The position numbers were made by a program, and so were the translations under genes. This document shows, in pieces, positions 47,291 to 58,399 of a stretch of 64,000 nucleotides of DNA (position 1 is its first letter; every line of letters starts with the position of its first letter). The notes under the pieces are model-generated. The model saw nothing but the letters and a program-made list of their open reading frames with translations. It was not told the origin of the DNA and ran no database searches. Source of the stretch: Fallopia convolvulus (taxonomy: Eukaryota > Streptophyta > Magnoliopsida > Caryophyllales > Polygonaceae); assembly GCA_964016875.1 (NCBI GenBank), contig OZ024736.1, forward strand, positions 40,208,707 to 40,272,706. Reading direction: 5' to 3'.

Positions 47291-48290
47291 CTACTAGTTA
47301 TACCCGTCGTGCCTTGCACGACTACATGAATTTAATACTTAATTTATTTAATGAATATGATTTTAATTTAATATAAAAAAACTTATTTATTAGTAAAAAA
47401 TAAATAAAATTTTACAATTAATGTCATGTGAAACGGGACCAAAATTATTAAGTTGAGCTCACTATAACTTTGATGGCTTAATGATAATTTATTTATGGAT
47501 AAATATAAATAAAAATTATTTGAATTACAATCATTTAATATTAAAAATCTTTTACAAAAAATATAAAAAAGGTAAAAATACTCTAAATTCTTGTAAATTT
47601 TTTTTATCAAATTCAATTCCTTAAAAAAATTTGAATAAAAATTAAAAGTATACTTAATAAGAAACAATGAAAAAATATAAATAAAGAATGAATTTTCTAA
47701 TGATAAGAAAATCATTTATATTTACATAAATAATTCAAAAAGAAAATTAAGGAAAAGATAACGTAATTTTTTTTTTATCAAAAGTCAAATTAGGCAAGTA
47801 ATTATCTATATTGAAAGTTCTATTTTTTATCAAAAATTTTTTTAGATAAATCTTTTAAATAAATAGATTAAAAATAAAGATAAAATATTTTTTTAATTTC
47901 AAATAAAATTCGAATTTAATTTTTTCATATAAATAGATAGAAATTTAATTGGAAAAACTAAATTAATATATCTATCTTAATATACAATATCTAATGTTCT
48001 ATAATTTATTTTAATTTCAGATAAAAATCTTTTCGATCTATGCTAATTCCTAATATATAATAGATAACATCTTTATTTTAGATAGAATCTTTTCTAGATT
48101 AATTTATCCTATTTCTATATTATCCTAAAATAATATCAACATATATGAATTTCCAAAATAAAAAAATCCTATGTGGCGAAATCCTAGGTGGCTTAACATG
48201 AGAACGACACGTAGGAAAATCCTAGGTGGCGCAATGTGGTGACTTTATTCCTTGCGTCTTTTATATATATATATATACATAGATTTTCAT
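47291..48290. repeat. Candidate non-autonomous repeat with CTAGT...CCCGT end
   Basis: It begins ctagttatacccgtcgtgcc, an end type shared with segments near 1.41, 42.66, 48.50 and 48.97 kb. It runs through very AT-rich DNA and closes with two 'aaatcctaggtggc' copies (about 48178 and 48214) and a (ta)n run at 48263-48279. This overall arrangement recurs in plant genomes, but no target duplication was established here. Confidence 0.35.
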
Positions 48291-50409
48291 AATTAAATAA
48301 ATTATCATGTTTTGGACATTAATTTAATTCGTAATACTAACAAAATATTATTGTTTCAAATAAACAAATTTTATAGTTTGTTGATTTTAAATATGTATTC
48401 AAAATTTATATTTAAGCATTTACATGATTATTTTTCTCAGATAATATATATATATATATTTGAAAATATTTTATTATTAATATTTTATTTAAAAAAAACC
48501 CGTATAAGGTACGAGAATACATACTAGTCATAACTATAACCTAAAGTGGAGGTTAAAAAAATTATTAAACAACACATGTCCCTTTTAGATTGGACCACAC
48601 CACCTTTTTTGTTAAAAATAATCTTTTATTTTTGGGTATGATAAATTCTTATCCATATTTTTAAAATATAGAATAGAAAATCCCATTATTAAAAAACATT
48701 TTAATTTTGTATATGATAGATAGGAAGATATTAGGATATTTTTTAATGCTATCATACAAATTCTAGAATAGTTATTTTATTTTTAGATAGAATCATTTTT
48801 AACTAAGATATCTTAATTGAATAGTGATCTTTGTAACCGTATATTACTTATCTTCTTACGCAGATCATAACAAAAATTTATATTTAAACATTTGCATAAT
48901 TGTTTTTATCGGATAATAAATATATTTGAAAATATTTTATTGTTAATATTTTATTTAAGAAAAACCCGTACAAGGTATGAGAATAAATATTAGTTTATCT
49001 ATACTAAAGAATATTATATTTTTTTCTAATTTATCAAAATTTGAGTAGTTGAATGCATCTGCTCAAAGAGTAGACAATTTGATGGAATTCTAGATCGAGT
49101 GGTTGTTCGTTTTATTCTTCATATTATCTACAAAGTGGAATTTCATGTGGCTTTGATCTCTTCTATGACTCTATCATATGGTATTTTTGAAAAGGTAATG
49201 AATATGTTAAAAGAAAATAAAAATTTTAAAAAGAAAGGGAAAAAGAATAAAGATAGGAGGAGAGGAAGAAAATGAGGGGCCTTCAAAGAAGCCAATTCCC
49301 AACTGTCTTTGTCCATTGACCACACATTTCATTAGTAAACAACATTTGTGATCTCATGCATTGTTTTTGCTATTCCAACTCTGTTTAAACTCTTAGATTT
49401 AGTATTTAGGCTGAGAAAAAAAAAAGTATACTAGATTTAGTTTAATCGCAGGCATGTGGATGAAACTATGTGGCAATTTTTAAGAAGTTTCTACAACTAT
49501 TACAATAATCAATGTCTTGAATCAACAGCAAAATTTTATTAGCATTTTAACTTTCATGAACATCTCAATCTCAATCGATGTATAAGATCCGTCATTGATA
49601 AAACATTGTTCTAATGGAGGTTGAAATAGTCAATTCAACGAAATGAGAAAATTAAATTCCATCTAGTTTCAATTCTACAGGGAAAAAAGAAATCCTTTCA
49701 ATATATGGGAGAGACAAATTCTGACTGAATGAGAAATAAAACTAATACGATTGGAAATATCGAATTCTATATTAACAAAAAATAAAATAATTACATGTTG
49801 AGGTTGTTTAATGTAATTTAATATATTAAATATTGCAGTTTAAACAGATGCATCAAGTTTCATTGATATAAAGTCTCATTGATATAATTAATGACCATGA
49901 AGCCAATTTTAATTAGCATAAAGTTTCATTCAAAGTCTGTGGGTCAATAAACGAGTCCAAATTTTATGTACTAGGTAATTTTAGTCTCAACTTACTCCGA
50001 TATCATATAAAAATCTATGGGCCGATAAACTAGAGATTGTGCATGTAACAAGTCTAATATACAAGTTCAATGAGGTTTTAACCCAATATCATATGACAAT
50101 GAGTGGAGCCATTCATATGATTATATACTAAGTAATTTTAGTCCTAACTTTCAAATGTGGGAACATATTATCAATAAAACCTGCAACCAACAAGGAGATC
50201 ATACACGATGATACAAAAGCAAGCATTGACACTCAAGGACACATCACACAACCACTAAAAACACAATCAAGAAGAACAAGCATAACGACCGAAGTCATAG
50301 TCCCCCAACACCCCAAACCTTTCCAAACATAAGCCTAACACTGACACCAAGAAGCCCCACCCTCCTATCTAAGGATCCTTGACTCGAATTCAATCCTTTT
50401 CACAAGGAT
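48291..50409. other. AT-rich intergenic DNA
   Basis: No gene is visible. Two more repeat-end motifs (acccgta..aggta(c/t)gagaata) occur at about 48498 and 48965. A diverged duplicate 'ttat(g/a)tacta(g/a)gtaattttagt' lies at about 49966 and 50123. The last 250 bp are C/A-rich and may be the 5' leader of the adjacent gypsy element, but no 5' LTR was found. Confidence 0.45.
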
Positions 50410-50446
50410 ATGTCTAGAAGCCCAAATAGCGGCTGCCAACAATCGA

Positions 50447-52813
50447 TTGGTTGTGTTGGAACAAAACCAAGCGGTCCAAGAAGAAGAAGAACACCCACAG
50501 ACTCTTGCTGAATATATGAGGCCTGCTCAACATGGGCCTATTTCTGGTGTTGTCTATCCTGAGGTACAAGTTCGGTACTTTGAATTGAAGCCCTCCTTGA
50601 TCAACATGGTCCAACAGAATCAATTTGGAGGTCTTCCATCTGAAAATCCTCATCAGCACCTCACTACTTTTATTAAGCTCATGGAAACTGTTAAAATCCA
50701 TGATGTCCCAGATGACGCACTCAGGATGAGAGCCTTCTCATTCTCTTTAAGGGATAAGGCCAAGACATGGTTCAAGACTCTTCCTCAAAACTCCATTAGA
50801 ACATGGGATGAGTTAGCCTCAACCTTCTTGAACAAATACTTCCCACCTAAGAAGACTTCTGAAATGAGGCAGCAAATCAGTAATTTCAGGATGAAAGATG
50901 GAGAGTCTTACTTTGAAGCTTGGGAGAGATTCAAGGAGCTTCTTGTATTGTGCCCCCATCATGGGCAATCTAAGGTGGCGCTTCTTGATACTTTCTACAA
51001 TGCAATTGATGGTGCAACTCGTCTGCTAATTGACGCCTCATCTGGAGGTGGCCTGTCTAATCTGCAAACAGACGACGCATGGGATTTGATTGAAAGAACT
51101 GCATTGCACTCCCACAACTATTCTGATGTTCGTTCCACTTCTAGTGCCAAGAAAGCCTCTGGGATGTATGAAGTTGATTCCAATACTCAATTGAGGGCTC
51201 AGATTGATTTTCTTACTCAGAAGGTAAAGCAGTTGGAAACAGCTGCAGTAGCAGGAAAGCCCATTGGTCCTACACCATCAAGCTCAATGGTAAATTGTCA
51301 ATTTTGTGGAGCACGTGATCACACGATATCAGCCTGTCATTTGTATGCTTCTGAACGTGAGCCACAAGTAGGAGAAGTCAACTACATGAATAATTACAAT
51401 CGGGATGTAAGGAATGACCCATACTCTAACACTTACAACCCCGGTTGGAAGAATCACCCAAACCTCTCCTATGGAAATAAACAACCACATGGGTTTCAAC
51501 TAAAGGCTCCTCAACCACAAATTGCTCCTCATGTGTCACAACCTCAACAATCAACTATGGAGCTTCTACTTGAGCAACTTGTGGCGGGTCAAAAAGCAAG
51601 TCAGTCCTTTCAGCAAGAGGTGATATCAGAGCTGCAAGAGATGAAAAAGCGGCAGAAGTTGTTTGAGCAACAGTTAGCTCAACAAGCCTTGAATGCTTCA
51701 AGACCGAGTGGTCAATTTCCTGGTCAACCTGAAGCTAACCCAAAAGGCCAAGTGAATGCTATATCTCTAAGAAGTGGAAGAGCACTTGAGACTCCACCAA
51801 TGACTCAGAAGGTGAAGGGGAATGAGTTACAAGAGAAAGAGGTTCCTAAAAAGCATAAAGAAGATGAGAAGGAGCCTCCATATGTTCCTCCACCACCATA
51901 CAAGCCACCTCTACCATTCCCTCAAAGAAGAGTTGAAGCCCAATTGGATCCACAATTTAGAAGATTTGTGGACATGTTGAAGAAGCTCTACATCAACATT
52001 CCTTTCACGGACGCCTTGAAGCAAATGCCCTCTTATGTGAAATTCTTGAAAGAGATCCTATCCAACAAGAGGAAGATTGATGAATGCCTATCCGTGTCTT
52101 TAAGCAAGGAGTGTAGTGCTCTTATCCAAAACAAGTTTCCTCCAAAACTTGAAGATCCAGGTAACTTTTCTGTCCCTATTGTCTTTGGTAATACTACTTA
52201 TGATGCTTTATATGATCTTGGAGCTAGTGTTAGTATTATTCCCTTATCCATTTGTAAAGAATTGGGTTTGGGAAAGCCTAGACCTATAGGGATGACACTT
52301 TATATGGCGGATAGATCATCGGTTCGCCCCATAGGAATCATTGAGGATGTGCCTATTCGTATAGGTAAGTTTTTTATTCCTGTGGATTTTATTGTTCTTG
52401 ACATTGATGTTGATATGTCTGTCCCAGTCATCTTGGGAAGACCCTTTTTAGCTACTGCATGTACCTTGATTGATGTTAAACAGGGGGTCCTCTCCTTCAC
52501 AATAGGTGATGAGAAAGTTGAATTTAGTTTTTCAAAAGCTACTAAACAACCTTCTTGTGAGAATGATGATTGCAGGATAGATGTCATAGACAGGGAAGTT
52601 CATGGATCTTTGATGTCTGTGGTCTCTAAGGACCCATTGGAGCTTAGTGTACCCGCTATTGAGGACCAGGTGGAGAAAAGAGAGCTACTTGCTGATGTTG
52701 CTCAACATTCTCAACAAGTTGTGGTAGCTAAAAGCCTCATAGTTGGTGATGGTGCTAAGGAGATGAAGGGTAGAGTTCCAAAGAAAAAAGAAGAAGGACC
52801 GAACAAAAATTGA
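50447..52813 (+). CDS. Gypsy gag-protease polyprotein (Athila/Tat-like)
   Basis: A 788-codon frame is open from its left edge (first codons TTG GTT GTG; the ATG at 50410 is in another frame). A Retrotrans_gag domain lies at about residues 85-175 (FSLRDKAKTWFKTLP, FLNKYFPPKK, SYFEAWERFKELL). One zinc knuckle C-x2-C-x4-H-x4-C is at 284-297. A Gln/Pro-rich spacer follows, then an aspartic protease with DLGAS at 590-594 (usually D[ST]GA[ST]; Leu at the second position) and ILGRPFL later. Gag would form the particle and protease would process it. The frame ends in a lysine-rich stretch where RT would normally follow. Absence of stops over 2.3 kb implies recent activity or selection. Confidence 0.9.
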   Translation: MVVLEQNQAVQEEEEHPQTLAEYMRPAQHGPISGVVYPEVQVRYFELKPSLINMVQQNQFGGLPSENPHQHLTTFIKLMETVKIHDVPDDALRMRAFSFSLRDKAKTWFKTLPQNSIRTWDELASTFLNKYFPPKKTSEMRQQISNFRMKDGESYFEAWERFKELLVLCPHHGQSKVALLDTFYNAIDGATRLLIDASSGGGLSNLQTDDAWDLIERTALHSHNYSDVRSTSSAKKASGMYEVDSNTQLRAQIDFLTQKVKQLETAAVAGKPIGPTPSSSMVNCQFCGARDHTISACHLYASEREPQVGEVNYMNNYNRDVRNDPYSNTYNPGWKNHPNLSYGNKQPHGFQLKAPQPQIAPHVSQPQQSTMELLLEQLVAGQKASQSFQQEVISELQEMKKRQKLFEQQLAQQALNASRPSGQFPGQPEANPKGQVNAISLRSGRALETPPMTQKVKGNELQEKEVPKKHKEDEKEPPYVPPPPYKPPLPFPQRRVEAQLDPQFRRFVDMLKKLYINIPFTDALKQMPSYVKFLKEILSNKRKIDECLSVSLSKECSALIQNKFPPKLEDPGNFSVPIVFGNTTYDALYDLGASVSIIPLSICKELGLGKPRPIGMTLYMADRSSVRPIGIIEDVPIRIGKFFIPVDFIVLDIDVDMSVPVILGRPFLATACTLIDVKQGVLSFTIGDEKVEFSFSKATKQPSCENDDCRIDVIDREVHGSLMSVVSKDPLELSVPAIEDQVEKRELLADVAQHSQQVVVAKSLIVGDGAKEMKGRVPKKKEEGPNKN

Positions 52814-53051
52814 GGTCAAGATTGGAGACAGAGTGATGCTTTTTCATGAAAGATCCAACATGTTTCCAGGCAGCAAAGGAACAAGATGGTCTGGGTCATA
52901 CTTAGTGACTCGAGTTTTACATGGAGGTGGAGCTGAGCTTTGGCATAAAAACTCGGGAAAATTCAAAGTACAAAGGCATAGGCTGAAGCTGGTAGTTGAT
53001 CCAAATCCGGTTAGGGTGCGTACCAAAGACCCTCCTGACCCGAGTGCTTAA
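52803..53051 (+). pseudogene. Integrase C-terminal tail of gypsy element
   Basis: In a frame different from gag-protease the DNA encodes IEVKIGDRVMLFHERSNMFP, then WSGSYLVTRVLHGGGAELWH and FKVQRHRLKLV. This is the SH3-like C-terminal part of gypsy integrase that normally ends the Athila/Tat pol. It overlaps the last codons of the gag-protease frame, placing a deletion junction of roughly the whole RT-RNase H-integrase core at about 52.8 kb. Confidence 0.88.
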
Positions 53052-54567
53052 AAGAAGTTGGAAGGTCAAGCTAATGACCTTAAACAAGCGCTGCTTGGGA
53101 GGCAACCCAAGGTTAGTGTTTTCTTCTCTTTTTCTTTTATTTTCTACATTGGGGACAATGTAGATTTTAAGTTTGGGGGAGGGAAACATGTTTCATGTTA
53201 GTTAGATTGCATATAGTTTCATGCTAGGTTGCATTTTAATGTTTAAATTTTTTGTATTTGTCTTTGCATATATAAAAAAAAATTCTGAAAAATGTCAAAA
53301 AAAAAGTTTATGCATTTTAGGTGTTATTGAATCCCTTTAAATGGAAAACCCCTTGTCCTTAATTATTCCTTATATAACTCTAAATCACATGACATGCTTA
53401 AATTGTTGAAACCTCAATATATAAGCATGATTGTAGATTTGTATGTTTTACATGTAATTGAATGAGCACATGTTATCTTTTGAGATTTGAGATTATGTTG
53501 AAGTTCTAGACATATTTAACCTTGTGAGATTATATTTTTAGCCTTTCTAGGACTAATTGTCCTCTCTACTATTTCTTGAGTGTCTCACTATGACTTGCTA
53601 ACTCTAGAACTTGCGTTAAATATCTACTTTGAGGCTGCTTACATGAGTCTTGCATACGACATTAAAGTGATAGAGGCATTATTTTTCATTAGCCTATATT
53701 TTCCCTATCCACCCAACATATTAATCATTCTTTTTGAAGCCCCTGTTAGCCTTAAAAGCCTATCTTTTTTAGCTCCACAAAATTAAATCCTGAGCCTAAT
53801 GAGTCTGACCCTTCTGGAGAATAGGAATTTTTGCTTGATTTATTTTGTGAAGTTTGAGTGAGTTGGGAAATTGAAAAGAAGAATGAGAATGGTGGATGAG
53901 TTGAAAAAAAATGAAGTAAAGGGAATGAAAGTTGAAAATAAAGAATGTTTTAGCTTGAGAAATAAAAAGTGTGAATATGAAGAAAAGTGTCAAAATCCAT
54001 GAAAAGAAAATGGGTTGAAAGAAGTTGTAAAAGAAGTGTGGAAGAAGAAATAAATAAGTGAAGTATGAATGAAATGTTCGGAAAGAAAGTGAGCAAAAGA
54101 GTTGGTTTGTTGGTGTTGATGAAGCTTAATTTCTATTTTCCAGTTTTAGCACCACATAGCCAAATATATTCCATACCCTATTCTTCCCACCTTGGCCCCA
54201 TTACAACCCATTAAAAGACCTCTTGATTTTTGTTGTATGCAATGTCCATAACGGTGGAGATTTAGAACACTGATGCAAGCATATGGTAGTTCAGTAGTCT
54301 TAGTTGAGAATTGAGCGAAACACTATACCCTAAACACAAGAGTGAGAGAGACAAACACAATCCCCTAGTGAGGTCTAGAATGGATGCATTCTCTTGATCT
54401 TTTTGGATTTTCTAAAGCATGTGCAATGATTTCAATTTGTTGAACTACAAGTTTATTGATTAATGCTTAACTTCATCTGAGGTGGATACTTGAATTGCAT
54501 TGTTTTTGTGGGTTGTTCAGTTTATTTCTTGCATGAGGACAAGCAAGGTTCAAGTTTGGGGGAGTTT
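53052..54567 (+). other. Gypsy 3' internal non-coding region with polypurine tracts
   Basis: It includes the 'gctgcttgggaggcaaccc' and 'attggggacaatg' segments typical of Athila/Tat elements. A first 'aagtttgggggaggg' occurs at about 53168-53182, and the functional polypurine tract 'caagtttgggggag' lies directly before the LTR at 54552-54565. About 53817-54100 is strongly purine-rich on this strand. Confidence 0.8.
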
Positions 54568-56145
54568 GATAACTTGCATTTTAGAGCATATTAGGACATG
54601 CATTTAGGACTTTAGTTTATATGTTTTCATGCATTAGTCCTGTGTTTTCTAGTACTTTTAGTTGAGTTTCTGTTATAGATGTCTACACGCGTATTTGTAT
54701 GCTTTTCAGGTACTTTGGAGAGTTTGAGCCTCATTGGAACGCGTTTGGATATTTGGCAAAATCAAGACTTCAGTCTAGGAGGCAACGGGACTGGAAAAGA
54801 CGATTCAAGAGCCTAAAGGAAGGAAGCACACGATCAAAGTCCAAGGTCGTGCACCCATGAAGCACGGTCGTGCAGGCGGTGTCGATAATTCTTCGGATCG
54901 TGCGCTTATGGTGCACGATCGTGCGCCTCGGTTCAGAGAACGGCAACAACCGTGCGTTCCAAACGCACGGTCGTGCGGTGCCATGGCAAGGGTCGTGCGG
55001 CACCGAAGGCTCGGGTCGTGCGTCTCTCCAAATCATGTCAACGGTCGTGCGCGACGAAGGAGTCCCCCGTGCGCTTGGGTCGTGCGCCTCGGTGCACGAC
55101 GCGCGCCGTCTCTCGTGCGCCCTTGTTTGCTCGGATTGTTTGGGTCGCCTCTCTTATTCTATCCTTAGTATAAATACTTTCCTTTGTTTTGAGATTGGGG
55201 GTTCGACTTTTTAACCTAGTTTTAATCCTTGAGAGACAAGTTTATAGAGATTGTGGAGATTTGAAGACTTTGTTTTGATCTTGAGTTTGGATTTGCTGGA
55301 TATTAATCAAGTTTGCTTGTTTCTTCGATCCGGTATGTTTAATCTCGTTATTGAATTGATTTCTTTTATATCCATGTCTATCTAAATCCCAAATTCTAAG
55401 ATTGGGGTGAACCCATGATGTCTAGGTAGACTTATTTATTGCACCATCCGTTGTTTGAAGCTTTGTTTGATTCAATCCTAGATGCTTTATGCCCTAGTCA
55501 TTTATATGAATGGGAAATTGCCAAAGTTTGAGACTGAAAGGTGAAAACTTTGTTAAGTAGTCAGACAGGGAATTGAGACTGAAAGGTACTTTTTCCTGTT
55601 GAAACCCTAGGATTTGAACCTGAGTTTTCTTTATTATGAAAGTATTTTGAATTCTCTTGTGGAATAACAATTGTCATAGAAATCTTAAGGTTGGTTTGAG
55701 TTAGCAAGTCGAGAAAGCGGATGTTTATTCAATTTGATCTTAAATTCTAAGTGTTTAATGGTCTAGATTTTAATTTGCAAGTTACGAAAGTGGATGTTTA
55801 ATTGAGTCTAGATACGTCTGTTAACATTTGAAAGAATTTAGCGGATACATTAGACAATTGCCTTCAAACAAAGTCATAATTAAGGTTGTGCAATCATCTT
55901 TTATAGTCTACCGACGCATTATTGTGGTGATCCTTGATCTTAGAAGCTTTGCTCTCATTGATTTGCTCAATTTAGTTGTTTGTTTGTTTTAATTAGTTTC
56001 ATAGCTAAAATCCCCATTCAACCTTTTCTTATTTTACGGCTTAGTCTACTGATTTGATTACAATTAATACTACATAGTCCCAGAGTTCGACACCTTGGTA
56101 TTACAACCGATCCCGTACACTTGCGGGGTAGGATTGGGCCTATCA
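54568..56145 (+). repeat. 3' LTR of gypsy element, 1578 bp
   Basis: It starts TGATAACTTGC directly after the polypurine tract and ends GGGCCTATCA, so the termini are TGATA/TATCA. The next bases are LINE-derived coding sequence, so the element sits in an older LINE. A GC-rich motif array lies at 54845-55100. Confidence 0.85.
54845..55100. repeat. GGTCGTGC motif array in the LTR
   Basis: About ten copies of (g/a)(g/a)tcgtgc, several forming the palindromes GCACGGTCGTGC or GCACGATCGTGC, occur within 260 bp. It is the most GC-rich part of the LTR and sits in its upstream (U3) portion. Confidence 0.8.
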
Positions 56146-57292
56146 AGTTTTTGGAATGTGCTCTCTTCAATTAGCCAGCTCAGATCAATCAACTTGTGTA
56201 CTGTTCTCTACAAGACCATCATCAAGCTTATAACTAATAGAATACAACCATTTTTCATCGGGTTGATCGGGGCTACACATGGGAGTTTTCTTCCAAGCCA
56301 ATTGATAACAGACAATATTATTATTGTGCTAGAGATCGTTCGCACATTCCATAAAAAGAAAGAAAGGAAAGATATGTTGGATGTTACTTAAGTTGAACTT
56401 AGAAAAGACTTATGATCAGTTAAGTTGAGACTTTATTGGGGAGACAATTACTTATGGCCGACTTCCTATCCAACGGGTCAACTAGAACATTGCTTATAGC
56501 TCTTCTATGTGTATACAGGTTCTTTGGAATGGAGGATGTTCGAGCAGTTCATTGCTTCTAGAGGGATCATACAGGGAGGTCCCATTTTACCCTATTTTTT
56601 CATTCTTTGTATTGAGAGGTTAAGCTATTTAATTGGATAATTCATGTCTAGAGATGTGTGGAAGCCATCAAGTTGACTTGTTATAGTCTATGCCTTTCAC
56701 GTCTCTATTTTTTCAACAACATTATTCTTATGGTTGAGGCTTCAATGGAATAAATTAAGGTTGTGTAGGAGTGTATTGATTGTTTTTGTTCCAATTCAGG
56801 TCAAGAGGTTAACACTAAAAAATCAAAGCGTTTTTGTCTCATCTTATGTGGATGACACTAGCGTTTTAGGCTTGTAGGATGTAAGTGGGACGAAGACAAC
56901 CAAAAACTTAGGCAATTACTTCAGTATGCCTATTCTTCACAGGAGGATAAACAAGGATACTTTCTCCAACCTTGTCGAGAAGTTCCAATCCAAGCTCTCT
57001 GGTTGGAAGACCATCTTGTTGAGTTTTGCGAGTCGTGTGCCTTTCACAAAAAGAGTTTTATTGTACTTACATGTTTTATCCCATGTTTATCGTCCTTTCC
57101 AAGAAGTACTTGCAAAAGATGATAAAAGTAATAGACCTTCTATTTGGGGGAATCATGATGGCAACCTCAAGATCCACAAGGTGGTTTAGAGCGTGGTTAC
57201 TAAACGTGGTGATTTGGGGTTGGAACTATGAAGAAATTTAATCTTTACTTTGTCAATAAGTTGGGATGGAGATTTTTTATGGGGATGGGAAG
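56146..57292 (+). pseudogene. LINE reverse transcriptase fragment trapped between two LTR elements
   Basis: Starting immediately after the gypsy LTR, the sequence encodes RSINLCTVLYKTIIKLITNR, then HGSFLPSQLITDNIIIVLEI, a GIIQGGPILPYFFILCIERL block near 56.57 kb, and an LGNYFSMPILHRRINKDTFS block followed by KLSGWK...FASRVPFTKRVLL near 57.0 kb. These are successive RT motifs of an L1-type element in the same strand but different frames, with stops. It belongs to a different LINE lineage from the copies at 5.8-26 kb. It is cut on the left by the gypsy LTR and on the right by the copia LTR. Confidence 0.82.
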
Positions 57293-57303
57293 TGTTGGGA
57301 CGT

Positions 57304-58347
57304 TGTTGGGACCTCTGGTTCTAAACAACGGATCAACGATTCAATTCTCTTAAGTTTTGATAATGACAAACACCATAGGGAACTAATGTGGTTTGTTCAA
57401 GTATTTCTAAGGAACACAGGTACAGCCAAGAACTACGAATGACCAAAAGCCATTGCAGGCCACAATGAAGAGTTTCCATCAAGGGAACTCTGAAGAGGAA
57501 AGTTCCCATGAAGTGGGAACTCCCAGAAACAAACAAGAAAACACAAGCTTACAACGATGAAGAGTTTCCATCAAGGGAACTTTGAAGAAGTCAGTTCCCA
57601 TGACATGGGAACTCACATGTGAGGACAACGACCGTTCAGCGCAGATCGCGGGATTCTGTCTCAGACAGCCCGAGGGAACAGTCTGAGGATCAGACTGTCA
57701 CGCTCCGTCCAACGGTCCGATTGATCCAAGAAGTTGACCTAGTTCAAACCAAAGTCACATGTGAAGAAAGTATAACTTGGGCATCAAGCAAAGGGCATTT
57801 TGGACACAAACGAAAGATGCGACTGCCCAAGACAAATGGACTATAAAGCCAAATGAATAGTACTCGGTCTGAGTACTTCTCCCAGAACTTACAAACACCC
57901 ACATCAGAGAAAAGAAAGAAAAGGAAGAGAAGTCCCCGCCGGCGAGTGTGTGATCTCGACGACGGTGAAGCTGAAGTTCCCAGGAGCAAGGGAACTGAGA
58001 AGTCAGCGTAAGGTTTGAGTTACTTGTGTTTTGCTGTTGTGAGCTTAGGAACTCAGTTGAGAGGATTTACTAGTGTTGCTAGAGTTAGGAAGAACTTGTA
58101 GGAACAGAGAAGTGTAAATCCGGCTGTGTAACTAAGGAACAAAGCAATCAATATAAGTAAGTCATTCAAAATCCTCCAAGCGGAGGTAGAGGTTTACCCA
58201 TACAACTAGTTGGTTGTAGTGGGGTTCCTCTATAAAGGAACTGTGCCTTTTACTGTTTTTACTACTTGCGATTATTTACTTCCGCTGCCTTGGGAACAGC
58301 TTAATTGCCAGTTCCCAAGCTCACTGCTAACCGATTACGATCCAACA
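57304..58347 (+). repeat. 5' LTR of copia element, about 1.04 kb
   Basis: It begins TGTTGGGACC and ends TCCAACA (TGTTGG/CCAACA termini), directly before the primer-binding site. An equally good start TGTTGGGACG occurs 11 bp upstream at 57293. A tandem duplication of about 92 bp (units from 57465 and 57557, both 'atgaagagtttccatcaagg') lies inside, rich in gttccc/gggaac pairs. Confidence 0.85.
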
Positions 58348-58349
58348 AT

Positions 58350-58361
58350 TGGTATCAGAGC
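58350..58361 (+). other. Primer-binding site (initiator-Met tRNA)
   Basis: TGGTATCAGAGC, two bases after the LTR end, is the standard complement to the 3' end of plant initiator-Met tRNA used to prime minus-strand synthesis. Confidence 0.93.
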
Positions 58362-58399
58362 TTGCGCTCTAGATTTGTGTTAGCATCGCAGGTGTCAAA

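Larger units (their letters stand above)
50410..56145 (+). mobile_element. Athila/Tat-like Ty3/gypsy element, 5' LTR absent and most of pol deleted
   Basis: Gag and protease are followed immediately by the C-terminal tail of integrase, then 1.5 kb of non-coding DNA, a polypurine tract and a 1578-bp 3' LTR. Sequence resembling the start or end of that LTR was not found upstream of gag, so the left end is missing. RT, RNase H and the integrase core are absent. Any mobility would have depended on enzymes supplied in trans. Confidence 0.88.

Noticed and set aside
47383..47715. 110-codon minus-strand frame
   Set aside because: Translation is almost all Phe/Leu/Ile/Lys/Asn/Tyr from AT-rich DNA. 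It is a composition artefact.
54857..55214. Overlapping Arg/Ala-rich frames in the gypsy LTR
   Set aside because: They are produced by the GGTCGTGC motif array in several frames. No protein signature, and the location is within an LTR.
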